A stretch of 64,000 nt of DNA from Desulforhabdus amnigena (GCF_027925305.1 NZ_BSDR01000001.1:3127001-3191000), one strand, 5' to 3'; positions 1 through 9,262 are shown, counted from the first letter of the stretch. Made by a program: numbers and translations. The notes: a model not told the origin generated them from the sequence alone.

Positions 1-3000
1 GGCGGCTGAGGACCTCGTCGGTCAGGAGTTCGGATTTTTTGGCCCGCATGGCGTCGGCTTCGCGGCATGCCGCTTCTATGGCGGCTTTCAGGAATACTTT
101 TGGTGTGTCGATGTACGTGTCCTCTCCAGCGTGCGTGATGCTCACATCCAACAAGAGTCCGGAGAGCTTTCTCGCAACGCCTGAGGGGATATGCCGGATT
201 CTCAAGGATTCCCGGTCCTTGTAATCCTCTTCGATGCTTTCGATCTCCCGCCAGAAGAGGGTCTGTCCTTTCCCGAGCATTTTGCGATCCATCATCAAGC
301 CTCGGATGATCAAATAGTTCAAGACGATCTGCGAACGGGCGGCGCGTTCGTTTTCCTTTTCGATTTGGGGCATGGAAATATGAACCTTGAGGTCCTCCTC
401 CGTGAGTTTCCGCAAGCTTTGAAGGGACGCGGCGGTATCCGCCTCAGTGATTACCCCGTCTTCCTTTATAGATATATCCCCGGACTCAGAGCAGGAAGTG
501 ACCAAGCGGCAAATTGTCTTCCCCTCTTCATCGAGCGTGGCCGCCGCATAGCCGGCCCCCTCGAAAGAAAGCTCGGGAATTTCACATTGAAGTCTCTTGA
601 GGCATGGCGGCAAGTCATAGCTTGTCAAATGATCCAGGAGCGCTTCAAAAACAGGGTCCCCATAGGTGCAGAAGTGAAGGCTCCCCTTGAATTCGGCGGC
701 ATCCTTCTCGAAAGTCTCCCGGGAAGTCGTCACAAAAGTATTTTCGGGCACGCCAGGGATGTTGGAAAGCTTCAGAATCTTTTTTTCAGGTCCTCCCTCC
801 ACGGTACAGCCAAGACCCTGCAGGTAATGCGACCGTGAGAGCACCTGCCAGATGTCCTCGAGCGTCGCGGGAGCTTTGCGTGATGCGTCACTCCCGATCA
901 TCCGGGTATAAATTTCATGCAGGTCTTGTGGGGGGATCTCTCTTGAAGCGGTCCGCTTCCGGAACAAGAGAGCCCTTTCCTTCGCCAGCTTCTCCAACTT
1001 CTCGGCAAAGGACGGATTTTCAGCCAGCTCCTGAAATTCGTCTCTTGTAACGGGCAGAAGAGAAATCTGCTGCGTCCCCACGATGGCGCCCGCCTCGATG
1101 AGGCGCTGCCACAGTCTGCCGTACACCACTTCTTCGGCGGACCCCACGTAGCAAAGATTCGCCACAAAAATGACGGGATTCTTCTGACCGATGCGGTCGA
1201 TGCGCCCGATGCGCTGCTCCACCTTCATGGGATTCCACGGCAGGTCGAAGTTCACCAGGAAGTCCGCACTCTGCAGGTTGAGCCCTTCCGCCGCGGCATC
1301 GGTGCACACGAGCACATCGATTTCTCCGCGCAAAAACCGGTGCTTGATGATCTCCCGCTCGACGCCGACCCATTTCAAATCCTTCGGACGGACATACTGC
1401 CCTCCCTGCCCCGAATAGGTCCCGATGAGCATCCTCGGGCCGGCACGCTGCAGTCTTTGCACTATGTCCGTCAGCGTATCGAAAAAGCGCGTGAAGATGA
1501 CGGTCTGGCGTATGCGGTCGGTCCCCTTCACCCGCCGTGCATCCAGGATCCGAAGGAGCTCGGCCATTTTGGAGGAGGTCCCCGTCAGGTCCCTAAGATT
1601 TCGCAGCATCCCCCCGAGATGATCCTTTTCCCACTGGAGGTCTTGGGGACTGCGCCCTTTGAGGAGCGTATCGACCGCTTTTGAGTCGTCATCCCCATCT
1701 TCCAGGAGGTCTTCCATATCCAGCAGGCAGGTCTCTTCAGCCTCTCTGCCCTCGAAAGCGTTCAGAGTAGCCTCGATCCTTTCCAGCCTGCGGCGGACCG
1801 TCTCCCGGATGGCAAAGAGGCTGGAGGCGAATCTCAGTCGCAGAAAGCTCAGATAAAAGCCTATGGCGCTCCTGCCCCGCGCGTCTCTCTTCCCCGCCAT
1901 GCGGCCTGCCAGTTCCCGGCAGTAGTCTTCGAGCCGTTCGTAAACCTCACGCTCCTGTTCCGTGAAATAAACGGCTGCCAGGGGAAGAACGACACGGGAG
2001 GCCAGGGTCCCGCTCAGTTGCCCCTTTTCCCGATACACTTCCAGGAGGGTTCGAGTGTGGCGCAGCATGACCCGCGAGAGGGGAGCACACGAAAAGATCA
2101 GCCGGAGCATTCTTTGCCGGTCGCCGCCGCACGGCGCTTGCCCATAATCCAGCCATTTCTTCACGCTGATCCTGATGCGCGCATCGATGACCGCGCGCTC
2201 GATGAATTTCCAATGCTCGGGATCAAGGGTTTTGAGAGAAAGTATCGCTTTCCGCAGGAATTCCCATTCCTTTTCCGAAACGGCGGCCCCGCTCACCAGG
2301 TTTCCCAGTACCTCGTAAAACGCCAGGGTCAGGCTCGGATCGAATTGAAATACTCCCGCGCGCCGCGTCAATCGCAAAAGGTCGCTCACCTCGACGGGAT
2401 CCAGCTGCATGGGCGTTGCCGTGAGCAAAGCCAGGCTCCGGGCTTTCTTCCGCAGTTCGTTCTGCAGCGTCAGGTAAAGATGTCCGTACCGAGGATGGGC
2501 GCGGTTGCCCTCGGTGGTATTCTTGCGGCGCGCGTAATGCGCTTCATCCACCAGAACGAAGTCGAAATCCCGGGCCGCCCTCAAATCTGCCAGCCGTTCC
2601 TCCCTCACCAAGAGACTGCTCGAAAGGATGGTCAGCAGCGGAGCATACAGGGAATCCGCGGACTTCTCCTGCTCGTAGGGGAGAAGGTATTCGTGCCTCG
2701 GCGTTTTGCCTCCCAGGGCCCGGGCAAAGGGCAGATAAAACTTCGACTCCATTTCCCTGAGCCACTGCTGCGTGAGGCTTGCCGGAGCCACAATGAGCAC
2801 GCGTTTTGCCAGCCCGGCAAGATAGAGGGAACGGACGGCAAGCCCCGCTTCGATGGTTTTTCCAAGCCCCACTTCATCGCAGAGCAGGTGCCCCGCGGGC
2901 CATGAATCGATGATGCGGCGCGCCACAACGGCCTGATGGGGCCAGGGAGAAACGGGTGCCGTTTCCATGCCCACGTATTTCCCGCCGGGCAGCCGGGGCG

Positions 3001-3850
3001 CGTCCCTGAGCAGGGCAAACCGCAGGAGCTCCAGGGGAGAGGGAGGATGCACCTTGAGCGGCGCGGCCCTGCTCCCGTCCACTTCAACAGGAGGCATCTT
3101 CAGGTCCCCGGCAAGGGAGATCAGTCGCCGCCTCACGGCTTCCGGCAAATCCAGGACCTTGAACGCCCGATTCCGGTCATTCCACAGGTCCTCAAAATCC
3201 CGCTCCGCCTCATCCGCCCTCAGTTTTTCCGTTTCGCCGCACCAGTCGCAATGGACGTCAATATTTTCCGCATTGAGAACGAGCGCCGTATGGGACTCGT
3301 TGAGGGAGCCCGATGTGTAAATCCTCCGACCGGAAGCATCCCTGAAAATGGCCCATTTCATGTGAACATAGCCGTCCTCGATGGATTCGAAAGCCAGGGG
3401 CTCACCCGTCCGGCAGTGCATCCGGAAGGCGACCTTGATTTCGAGGAACCCTCGCGCGACCATCCAGGCAAGGAGCCTTACCCCGTTCGCAACGCTTTTG
3501 GGCCAATCGTCCGGCCCGGCAAGCTCCTTTGCGAGATTTCCAGCGAGCCTCTCTTGGGAGCCCTGCAAAATCGCCCGGACATCCTTGAGGTCCAAATCGG
3601 CGCCCACAATGAACCGGGCCTTCCCTTCTCTTCCCACAAAGGCAGAAAATCCCTGGGACGCAGCGGCAAGCGACGTGGAGCGGAAATAGCCCGCCACACG
3701 ATCGTAGCCCACGGCCCGCTGCAGCGCCGGGATGTAAAAATCGTGCAGGATATCCACCGGGGAGCCATCGCTCTTTATGGAAAAGGAGCGATAGCTGATG
3801 CGCCAGGGAAAATCCTTGAAGCACGGGTGTTCGGATTCGAGGGAGCTCAC
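1..3850 (-). CDS. PLD-SNF2 helicase, anti-phage type (3' end outside window)
   Basis: An uninterrupted minus-strand frame of about 1,283 codons runs off the left edge. The start is a GTG whose bases overlap the stop of the DUF499 gene (GTGA), so translation is probably coupled. The N-terminal 200 residues look like a phospholipase D-type nuclease domain, with VHMKWAIF near residue 163 followed by TSGSLNES. A superfamily II SNF2-like helicase follows: DEVGLGKTIEAGL near 327, VDEAHYARR near 434, LLTATPMQL, and NPMKVEQRIGRIDRIGQ near 880. Proteins of this architecture are known neighbours of DUF499 and DUF1156 proteins in defence islands. It probably tracks along and cleaves or excludes foreign DNA. 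It looks intact within the window, although its partner ATPase is broken. Confidence 0.85.
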   Translation of the reverse strand, partial: MSSLESEHPCFKDFPWRISYRSFSIKSDGSPVDILHDFYIPALQRAVGYDRVAGYFRSTSLAAASQGFSAFVGREGKARFIVGADLDLKDVRAILQGSQERLAGNLAKELAGPDDWPKSVANGVRLLAWMVARGFLEIKVAFRMHCRTGEPLAFESIEDGYVHMKWAIFRDASGRRIYTSGSLNESHTALVLNAENIDVHCDWCGETEKLRADEAERDFEDLWNDRNRAFKVLDLPEAVRRRLISLAGDLKMPPVEVDGSRAAPLKVHPPSPLELLRFALLRDAPRLPGGKYVGMETAPVSPWPHQAVVARRIIDSWPAGHLLCDEVGLGKTIEAGLAVRSLYLAGLAKRVLIVAPASLTQQWLREMESKFYLPFARALGGKTPRHEYLLPYEQEKSADSLYAPLLTILSSSLLVREERLADLRAARDFDFVLVDEAHYARRKNTTEGNRAHPRYGHLYLTLQNELRKKARSLALLTATPMQLDPVEVSDLLRLTRRAGVFQFDPSLTLAFYEVLGNLVSGAAVSEKEWEFLRKAILSLKTLDPEHWKFIERAVIDARIRISVKKWLDYGQAPCGGDRQRMLRLIFSCAPLSRVMLRHTRTLLEVYREKGQLSGTLASRVVLPLAAVYFTEQEREVYERLEDYCRELAGRMAGKRDARGRSAIGFYLSFLRLRFASSLFAIRETVRRRLERIEATLNAFEGREAEETCLLDMEDLLEDGDDDSKAVDTLLKGRSPQDLQWEKDHLGGMLRNLRDLTGTSSKMAELLRILDARRVKGTDRIRQTVIFTRFFDTLTDIVQRLQRAGPRMLIGTYSGQGGQYVRPKDLKWVGVEREIIKHRFLRGEIDVLVCTDAAAEGLNLQSADFLVNFDLPWNPMKVEQRIGRIDRIGQKNPVIFVANLCYVGSAEEVVYGRLWQRLIEAGAIVGTQQISLLPVTRDEFQELAENPSFAEKLEKLAKERALLFRKRTASREIPPQDLHEIYTRMIGSDASRKAPATLEDIWQVLSRSHYLQGLGCTVEGGPEKKILKLSNIPGVPENTFVTTSRETFEKDAAEFKGSLHFCTYGDPVFEALLDHLTSYDLPPCLKRLQCEIPELSFEGAGYAAATLDEEGKTICRLVTSCSESGDISIKEDGVITEADTAASLQSLRKLTEEDLKVHISMPQIEKENERAARSQIVLNYLIIRGLMMDRKMLGKGQTLFWREIESIEEDYKDRESLRIRHIPSGVARKLSGLLLDVSITHAGEDTYIDTPKVFLKAAIEAACREADAMRAKKSELLTDEVLSR

Positions 3851-5333
3851 CGACGATATCCCTGCCTCGAAGCCAGATCATACCGGATGGTTTCCGCTTC
3901 TTTCCTGAGTTTTTCCTCGGGGACCTCGGCGGCCCAGACCTCCAGGAGATTGATCACCCTTTGCGGATTGCCCCCGCCATGTTGCTCCAGGTACCTGTGA
4001 GCCACCGGAGCCCCTCCCCTGCGGTGCTCCTGGATGAGCCCCTGCAGGAGGTCCCAATCCGTCTGAGGCTGCCGCAGCCGCTTTTCGTTCCGCTCTTCCG
4101 GCCTGGCGATCCTCAGCTTGGAGCCCGAACGAACGAGCGGAGCGTGATACCCTGACTCATCGGCGGCGGCTCCCCGGCTTCGCCTGGATGCGACGGTGGG
4201 GGTCTGGCTCGACTCGAAAAAGAGCGCCGAGAGGGCCTGGAGCATCTCCCGGGTTTGGACTCTCTCCGCGCTGATCAGTTCCCCTTCGGAGAGAAGGACG
4301 CGCCGGAGCTCCTCCAGAATGGAAAAGCCCCCCTCTCCCCCGCTGGTCTTGATGTCCTTGTAAACGATCTGCCCGGAAGCGGATGGGTACCAGACGCCGT
4401 CATAGGTTTGAGCCAGGGCCGTTTGAAGGGCGAGCTCCCGTTCTTTCTGCCGGGCCAGAAAATCGGCATCGTTCAGCTTGGAGGGGTGGACTCCGTAGTC
4501 TTCGGGCTTTTCCTTGAGCCTGCGCATGGCGATGACCCAACGAGCCAGGTCCTGCAGGCGGTTGAGCGTTTCAACCGCCCTGCGCACCCTCTCTTCGTTC
4601 CAGATTTCGCCTTTCACATGCACGGTATTGGGAACCGGGAGAAAAACATGATTCTGCCGGATGCATGGCCGATTGGGGCCGACGGTGGTAATGAACGTTT
4701 CCGGGTCGATTTCCCGCGCATCCAGGGTGATCATGGCCAGGACCGGCTGGTTCTTGTTGTCCGCCACATGCTCCGGAGCGGAGACATCATGCTCGATGTG
4801 GAAAGTTCCGGTTCCACCCGAGACGGTTTTTCGCGCTGTGGCTGAGAGCATCTCCATGGAGGGTGCGGCATAGGAAGCGGCTTCCTGTTCGACGCTCCGG
4901 TAGAGACTTTCTCCTCCGATCTGGTAGGCAATCTCACCCCACAGGGTATACGGCACCAGGCGCGTCCCTCGAGGCTTGTGCACCGGGATTTCGTCACCGG
5001 CCACCCCCACCACACTGACCTCGCCGGGAGCGGGCAACAGAGCCGGGTCCAGGATTCCGTCAGCCACGGAGGCCAGTTCGTTGCCGCGAAACCCGAGATG
5101 GGCCAGGGCGATCAAAATATGCGTCTTCCCCCCGCCGAACGCCGTTTCGAGGCGGTGAATCGCCGGGGATCCCCGGCCGGCAATACGGCCGAAGACATCT
5201 GTGAGGACGAGTCGAAGCCCCTCCGTCGGGTAGGTCCCCTGGCTGAAGAACTGCTCGCCGTCCGTATAAAGGTCGTGTGAGATCGACGAACGGCCCCGGT
5301 AGCAGTCCATGACCTGGCTCAAACTGGCTGTAA
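3847..5333 (-). pseudogene. DUF499 ATPase, main fragment (IS-disrupted, internally deleted)
   Basis: This frame carries the DUF499-type P-loop LETAFGGGKTHILIALAHL, preceded by PTEGLRLVLTDVFGRIAG. It is the body of a gene whose first 25 codons lie at 8094-8020, beyond an IS insertion. Joining the two across the TGTAA target duplication restores a single frame. The fragment is about 491-495 residues, whereas DUF499 proteins are usually near 1,000. After SMEML (about residue 150) the sequence jumps to a C-terminal-like part (VAMRRLKEKPEDYG region), so a central segment with the expected Walker B and sensor region appears missing. A short product could start at TTG 5322, but function is doubtful. 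Its stop overlaps the GTG start of the PLD-SNF2 helicase. Confidence 0.8.
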
Positions 5334-5353
5334 ATGCGAATTAAGGGTTGAGG
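5334..5353 (+). repeat. Left terminal inverted repeat of IS982-like element
   Basis: ATGCGAATTAAGGGTTGAGG is a perfect inverted match to 8000-8019. The target duplication TGTAA lies directly outside at 5329-5333. Confidence 0.9.
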
Positions 5354-5392
5354 ATCTTTCCCACCCTGTTATGACTCAAGAGAGACACGATT

Positions 5393-7090
5393 CAGCAGTG
5401 AAGATCCAGTAGATCTAACCACAGCTCAAAAGTGCTCCCATGGCGTTCAATGCAGTTGATCCCAGGTTGAAGATACAGCTATCCCATGTGCACTCATTCT
5501 GGTGCTGTTTATAAAGATTTATAGATGTATGGGGGATCAGAGCCTGGAACATGGACATCCTTCAGGAAGTGTCAAATCGTATTTGGAATGGCTGTGCCCG
5601 GACTCTATCGAGGAAGTCCCGAGCGAGCCTGAGGTTGCGCCAAGCTTCGAGAAGTCTGAACGCGATGTTTTTGGCCGATCCCACTCCCGTGGGGAAAGCT
5701 CTCCGAAAGAGACTGCCTCTTTGGATGAGCTGAAAAAGAGTGCAGGCGATCTGCAAGAGAAGGTAGAAGATCTTGCAGGCGACATCATTGTTGCTGTAAA
5801 CATGTTCCAGTTCAAATCCCCCGTTTTTTTGGACATTGAAGCCCTCGTTTTCAATGATCCATCTGCTCCTTCCTCCATCGTTGGCTATTTCGATGGCGCT
5901 TGCCTGACTGATTTTGAAATTGGTAACCCACTGGAATCGAGTGGTCCTGATCTGCCCTGTCTTATCCGGTTTGGTCTCAAGGCACCGGAGAACGCAAAGG
6001 GAGTGCTCTCTGTTTTCAGTATCGATATAGGGAATATTGTTTACCCACCGGTATTGCTGGTGAATTCTGGCTTCTTTGCCTGTCCGGTACTCGAGGTGAC
6101 ACTCAGGATGGAATCTCTGGAGGGCCTCGAACTGTTGCTCAACGGAGGGGAGGTTATCCTTGTGAACGATCAAGAACTTCCAGCCGTATCGGTTGCACAG
6201 GTCAAAGGTGGGGCCGCCGGCAAAGAGGCTATCGAGGCTGATGCACAGGGGAAGCCGGGGGAATCTTTCTTTGAGCCTTTGTGCAAGCCGGTAGAAAGCC
6301 TTGAGCTCACAGTCCTGTTTGCCGGGATTCTCCCCGGGGTTCTCGATGAATTCCGTCATAAGGGAGAAGGCGAATCCGTTTGGGGTCACGAGCTTTGCCT
6401 CGAGCACCTCGTGGTAGTAGATCGTCTTGGTTCCGTGAGTCCGGGTGAGACAGTACGGGCAATGTCTCTTGTCGAAGGAAATGGTCCCCGTCCCATCGAC
6501 AGCCACAACATAGTAGATGCCCCGAAGTCTCCAGCGAGAGAGCACCTTCTTTCTGATGAGGGTTTCGGCCATCCCGGTAACGGCCTCTTGAGCCTCTTGC
6601 GGAGAGAGCCTGAGGTAGAGATCATTAAGGGTATCACCATGGGGAAAGGAGTCGACACCGAAAAGGATCTCGAACTTTTCCCTGGAGGGCTCATTCTTTC
6701 GGAGTTGGTATGTGACCTGTCTTCTGGCTCCGAGTCTCAGCAAGAACATGAGAACTCCTGCAAAGCAAAGAGATGCAAGAGGGTAGTTGATCTTCCTCTG
6801 GTCTCTCGGATCGGATGCGCCTCCAAAAATCTTCTGGAAACCACCGAAGAAATGCTCCACCGTCTTGATGAGAATTCCGATCAGAGCTTCCTGCTCCTGC
6901 TCAGCGCTGTCCGTGGTAGGATTCATGGTTCGGAAATCAAAAATGAGATTGTTTTTCAATGCGGCCTCCTTCACCCAACGGGAACTCCAGTTGAGCGTGA
7001 AGAAATTATTTTCTCTCTTGAGAGGAAGCCCTCTCGTTTTTTGATTTTATCCCGATTTACTGTGCGAAGAAAAATCAATCGTTATTGCTG
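5393..7090 (-). mobile_element. IS4-superfamily-like IS nested in the IS982-like element
   Basis: A 9-bp direct repeat GACACGATT at 5384-5392 and 7091-7099 bounds a 1,698-bp segment with imperfect inverted ends. The left end begins CAGCAGTGAAGAT and the right end, read inward, begins CAGCAATAACGAT, matching at 10 of 13 positions. The segment holds one DDE transposase gene on the minus strand. It lies between the left end and the transposase of the IS982-like element, so it inserted later. Family assignment is tentative; the long duplication and about 465-residue transposase suggest the IS4/IS1634/ISNCY group. Confidence 0.75.
5562..6959 (-). CDS. DDE transposase of nested IS (IS4-superfamily-like)
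   Basis: A DDE transposase of about 465 residues. I prefer the TTG at 6959, because AAGGAGG lies 5 nt upstream; a GTG at 6974 is also in frame. The probable first catalytic Asp is in VVAVDGTGTISFDK, the second in CISLDSLFAGGPTFDLC. The C-terminal GRSRWIIENEGFNVQKNGG segment resembles the R-E-K signature of the IS4 superfamily. There are histidine- and cysteine-rich residues between (KRHCPYCLTRTHG). The gene is full length with no visible frameshift, so the element may still be active. It sits entirely inside the nested IS. Confidence 0.8.
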   Translation of the reverse strand: MKNNLIFDFRTMNPTTDSAEQEQEALIGILIKTVEHFFGGFQKIFGGASDPRDQRKINYPLASLCFAGVLMFLLRLGARRQVTYQLRKNEPSREKFEILFGVDSFPHGDTLNDLYLRLSPQEAQEAVTGMAETLIRKKVLSRWRLRGIYYVVAVDGTGTISFDKRHCPYCLTRTHGTKTIYYHEVLEAKLVTPNGFAFSLMTEFIENPGENPGKQDCELKAFYRLAQRLKERFPRLPLCISLDSLFAGGPTFDLCNRYGWKFLIVHKDNLPSVEQQFEALQRFHPECHLEYRTGKEARIHQQYRWVNNIPYIDTENREHSLCVLRCLETKPDKTGQIRTTRFQWVTNFKISQASAIEIANDGGRSRWIIENEGFNVQKNGGFELEHVYSNNDVACKIFYLLLQIACTLFQLIQRGSLFRRAFPTGVGSAKNIAFRLLEAWRNLRLARDFLDRVRAQPFQIRFDTS

Positions 7091-7130
7091 GACACGATTT
7101 TGAGTACATAGACAGAAGTGAGGAAGAAAG

Positions 7131-8012
7131 ATGCCCGATACAATGCTAATTGAAATTTACCTCTTCGTTTGCGAACAGTTCAAGTCTGGCCTTTGGCAGC
7201 ATGTCCAGAGGTTCAGCAATAACATGGACCCTGAGTTTACGGATGAGGAAGTGATGACGATCTACCTTTTTGGCATCATCCAGAAAAGGAGAAATGTAAA
7301 GGAGATCTATGACTACATCTGCGATCACTTCTCATCGTGGTTTCCCCACCTGCCATGCTATGGGGGATACATCCAGAGGCTCAACAGGATAAGCTCTGCT
7401 TTCCCTGTGCTCTGTGAGGCGGCTAAAGAGAACTTGCCTCAGGCAAACATCCTCAGAGAGATAGGCATGCTGGACTCCTTTCCCGTTATTATGGCTTCTG
7501 AGAAGAGGAGCGGCAAGGCGCGAGTGGCATCCTTTTTTGCCAATAAGGGCTACTGCTCCTCCAAGAAGATGTACTACTATGGAGTGAAGGTGCATGTTCT
7601 TGGGCTCAGATCTCCCGGCACCCTGCCACAGCCTGACCGAGCTCTGGTCACTCCGGCATCAGAGTTCGATCTAAACGTTCTGGAAGGCATCGCCTCAGAG
7701 TTACACGACATCGATCTGTTCGTAGACAAAGCCTATATCGATTCACAGCTTTCCGAGCAACTTTGCCCTCAAATGGTTCACATCTATGCTCCTTTTAAGA
7801 AGAAAAAGGGGCAAGAGATTCTACCCCTTGCTCAGAGGGCCTTCTCTAAGGCGGTCAGTGCAATCAGGCAACCTCTTGAGTCACTCTTCTCCTGGATTGG
7901 GGAGAAAACGGGTATCGAGATCGCTTCGAAAGTCCGCTCCTTCAAGGGGCTCTTGGTTCATGTTTTTGGAAGGCTTGCGGCAAGTTTTCTGCTGCTGAGC
8001 CTCAACCCTTAA
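7131..8012 (+). CDS. IS982 family transposase
   Basis: A 293-residue transposase, typical for IS982. An AGGA ribosome site precedes the ATG. Probable DDE residues lie in MLDSFPVIM (about 113), DIDLFVDKAYID (about 200) and QPLESLFSWIGEKTGI (about 250). The C-terminal ASKVRSFKGLLVHVFGRLAA stretch is characteristic of the family. The stop lies inside the right inverted repeat. The frame is intact, although its original upstream region is now separated from the left end by the nested IS, which may alter its expression. Confidence 0.88.
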   Translation: MPDTMLIEIYLFVCEQFKSGLWQHVQRFSNNMDPEFTDEEVMTIYLFGIIQKRRNVKEIYDYICDHFSSWFPHLPCYGGYIQRLNRISSAFPVLCEAAKENLPQANILREIGMLDSFPVIMASEKRSGKARVASFFANKGYCSSKKMYYYGVKVHVLGLRSPGTLPQPDRALVTPASEFDLNVLEGIASELHDIDLFVDKAYIDSQLSEQLCPQMVHIYAPFKKKKGQEILPLAQRAFSKAVSAIRQPLESLFSWIGEKTGIEIASKVRSFKGLLVHVFGRLAASFLLLSLNP

Positions 8013-8019
8013 TTCGCAT
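8000..8019 (-). repeat. Right terminal inverted repeat of IS982-like element
   Basis: This is the reverse complement of 5334-5353. TGTAA follows at 8020-8024. The transposase TAA (8010-8012) lies within the repeat. Confidence 0.9.
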
Positions 8020-8094
8020 TGTAAATATTTCAGGATTGAATGTTCCCTGCAGAATGTCTCTACGAGGCTGCCAGGCTTCAATAATGGTCCGCAT
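8020..8094 (-). pseudogene. DUF499 ATPase, N-terminal fragment
   Basis: ATG at 8094-8092 follows AAAGGA at a normal distance. It opens a 25-codon frame beginning MRTIIEAWQPRRDILQGTF, typical of the start of DUF499 proteins. The frame is interrupted at 8020 by the right end of the IS982-like element. It resumes in frame at 5328 if one copy of the TGTAA duplication is removed, giving the natural DUF499 start followed by the FFSQGTYPTEGLRLVL region. Confidence 0.75.
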
Positions 8095-8988
8095 GGTCGA
8101 ATCCTTTGGCTGCTTTCTTGTTCACACTCATAAAGACCGGAAAATGGCCGGATGAGAACTGAATCCATTCAATCTTTTAGACCACAGGGCGCTTTAACGC
8201 AATGTCTTACAAAGCAATAATTTTTTAATCAGCAAAGGAAGCGGCTGGAATTCTATAGGCGGATTTTGTGTTTGTTCGAATCGAGTCGCCTTTGTAACGG
8301 CAGTTTCACAAAATACATCGATATCGGACGCTGTTCGGACTGACTTTAGATTCAACGGGTGAAATGAAAATTGTGTTGATATGAAGGAAACGATCAGAAA
8401 CATCACCAGCAAGGAATCTACGTGAAGCACTACAAGGAGGAAATCCTGACTGCGGAGCGTGTGAATTTCCGGATTCGAATTCGTTTTTCACAAGGCTTTT
8501 TGCTGGAGTTGAAGAATTTCCATCATCATAATAAGCACTTGGAGAGAGGAGTAGTGGATTGCGAAAGGCCATCAGATCTTTAACCACGTATCGTTTTCGA
8601 GTTTTGTTGGCATCCTTCGATGAGAACCCAAATGTCAACAGAACCTGGCGCCTTGGAGCAGCCTGTTACGCGCAGAGAAGACGTTTAACCAGACACCAGG
8701 GAACTGGACCATGAACGCATGGCTGAACGATGATGGGGGCACCGGCCGCCTTGATCCAAATAGCATCACGGATTTTGTGGTTGTATGCCTACACGATGGG
8801 ATGAGGTGAGACTGGCCAGAAGCGACCTTGGCGCCGTTATTTTTTACGAAAAACAAAATCCGCACGAAAAACGCCCTCTTCTCAATTTTGTACTTTCGAA
8901 CTCCATCTGGAAGGACGGGAAGCTCATCCCCAATTACCGAAAACCCTTTGATTTACTCGCAGTTACGAACACTGTCTACAAACGGCAA

Positions 8989-9018
8989 AAGGCCGTTTCC
9001 CTATCGGAAAACGGCCTT
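8989..9018 (-). terminator. Possible terminator of the defence operon
   Basis: A 10-bp perfect stem (AAGGCCGTTT paired with AAACGGCCTT, loop of about 10 nt) lies 245-275 nt downstream of the last gene of the defence operon. On the minus strand it is followed by TTTTGCCGTTTG, a weak T tract. It is the only strong hairpin seen downstream of the operon, but its terminator role is inferred. Confidence 0.4.
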
Positions 9019-9182
9019 CTTGATTTCTGGCTCCCCGTGTGCAACCCTCTTCATAACCGTTCTCTTTCTCTCGCAGTTAACCGAAAACCTTCAATATCAA
9101 CGGATTATCAAAGATCAGGCCGTTCCCGGCGAGGCAGAAGCGGCGTCAATGTCGATTTCCCAATTACTCTACACGACGCGAA

Positions 9183-9236
9183 TGTCGCAAGTCGAGTCGT
9201 GATCTTGTCGCAAGTTGTGTCGCAAACCTGTCGCAA
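9183..9236. repeat. Four phased direct repeats TGTCGCAA
   Basis: Perfect TGTCGCAA copies start at 9183, 9206, 9218 and 9229. The spacings are 23, 12 and 11 bp, close to whole helical turns. On the minus strand one frame across them reads as an alternating CD-x-x-CD tail like those at the end of some phage integrases. They could therefore be protein-binding sites or a relic of an integrase gene end and attachment site. Confidence 0.5.
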
Positions 9237-9262
9237 AGATCACCTCCTTTCCAAAGGACCGT

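Larger units (their letters stand above)
5334..8019 (+). mobile_element. IS982-like insertion sequence carrying a nested IS
   Basis: A perfect 20-bp terminal inverted repeat, ATGCGAATTAAGGGTTGAGG, occupies 5334-5353 and its complement 8000-8019. The 5-bp sequence TGTAA flanks both ends (5329-5333 and 8020-8024) as a target-site duplication. Without the nested 1,698-bp element and its 9-bp duplication the IS is about 979 bp, the usual IS982 size. The transposase stop codon lies inside the right inverted repeat. The element interrupts the DUF499 gene after codon 25. Confidence 0.85.
8095..9237. other. Gene-poor stretch between the two defence loci
   Basis: I see no recognisable gene here on either strand. 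The 8100-8640 part is visibly more AT-rich than its surroundings and contains only short frames without family features. It probably includes the former promoter of the DUF499 operon. The 8640-9237 part holds short unconvincing frames, a hairpin at 8989-9018 and four TGTCGCAA copies at 9183-9236. It may be a decayed recombination junction. Confidence 0.5.

Noticed and set aside
191-4000. Long plus-strand frames (191-838, 2018-2905, 2936-4000)
   Set aside because: They are antisense to an unbroken helicase gene with all SNF2 and PLD motifs on the minus strand.
5502-7103. 533-residue plus-strand frame
   Set aside because: It lies over a complete DDE transposase on the other strand and has no family features.
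9238-9252. Possible 16S rRNA gene end
   Set aside because: Only 14-15 bases match the 16S 3' end; no other rRNA sequence is adjacent. It also equals a Shine-Dalgarno complement.
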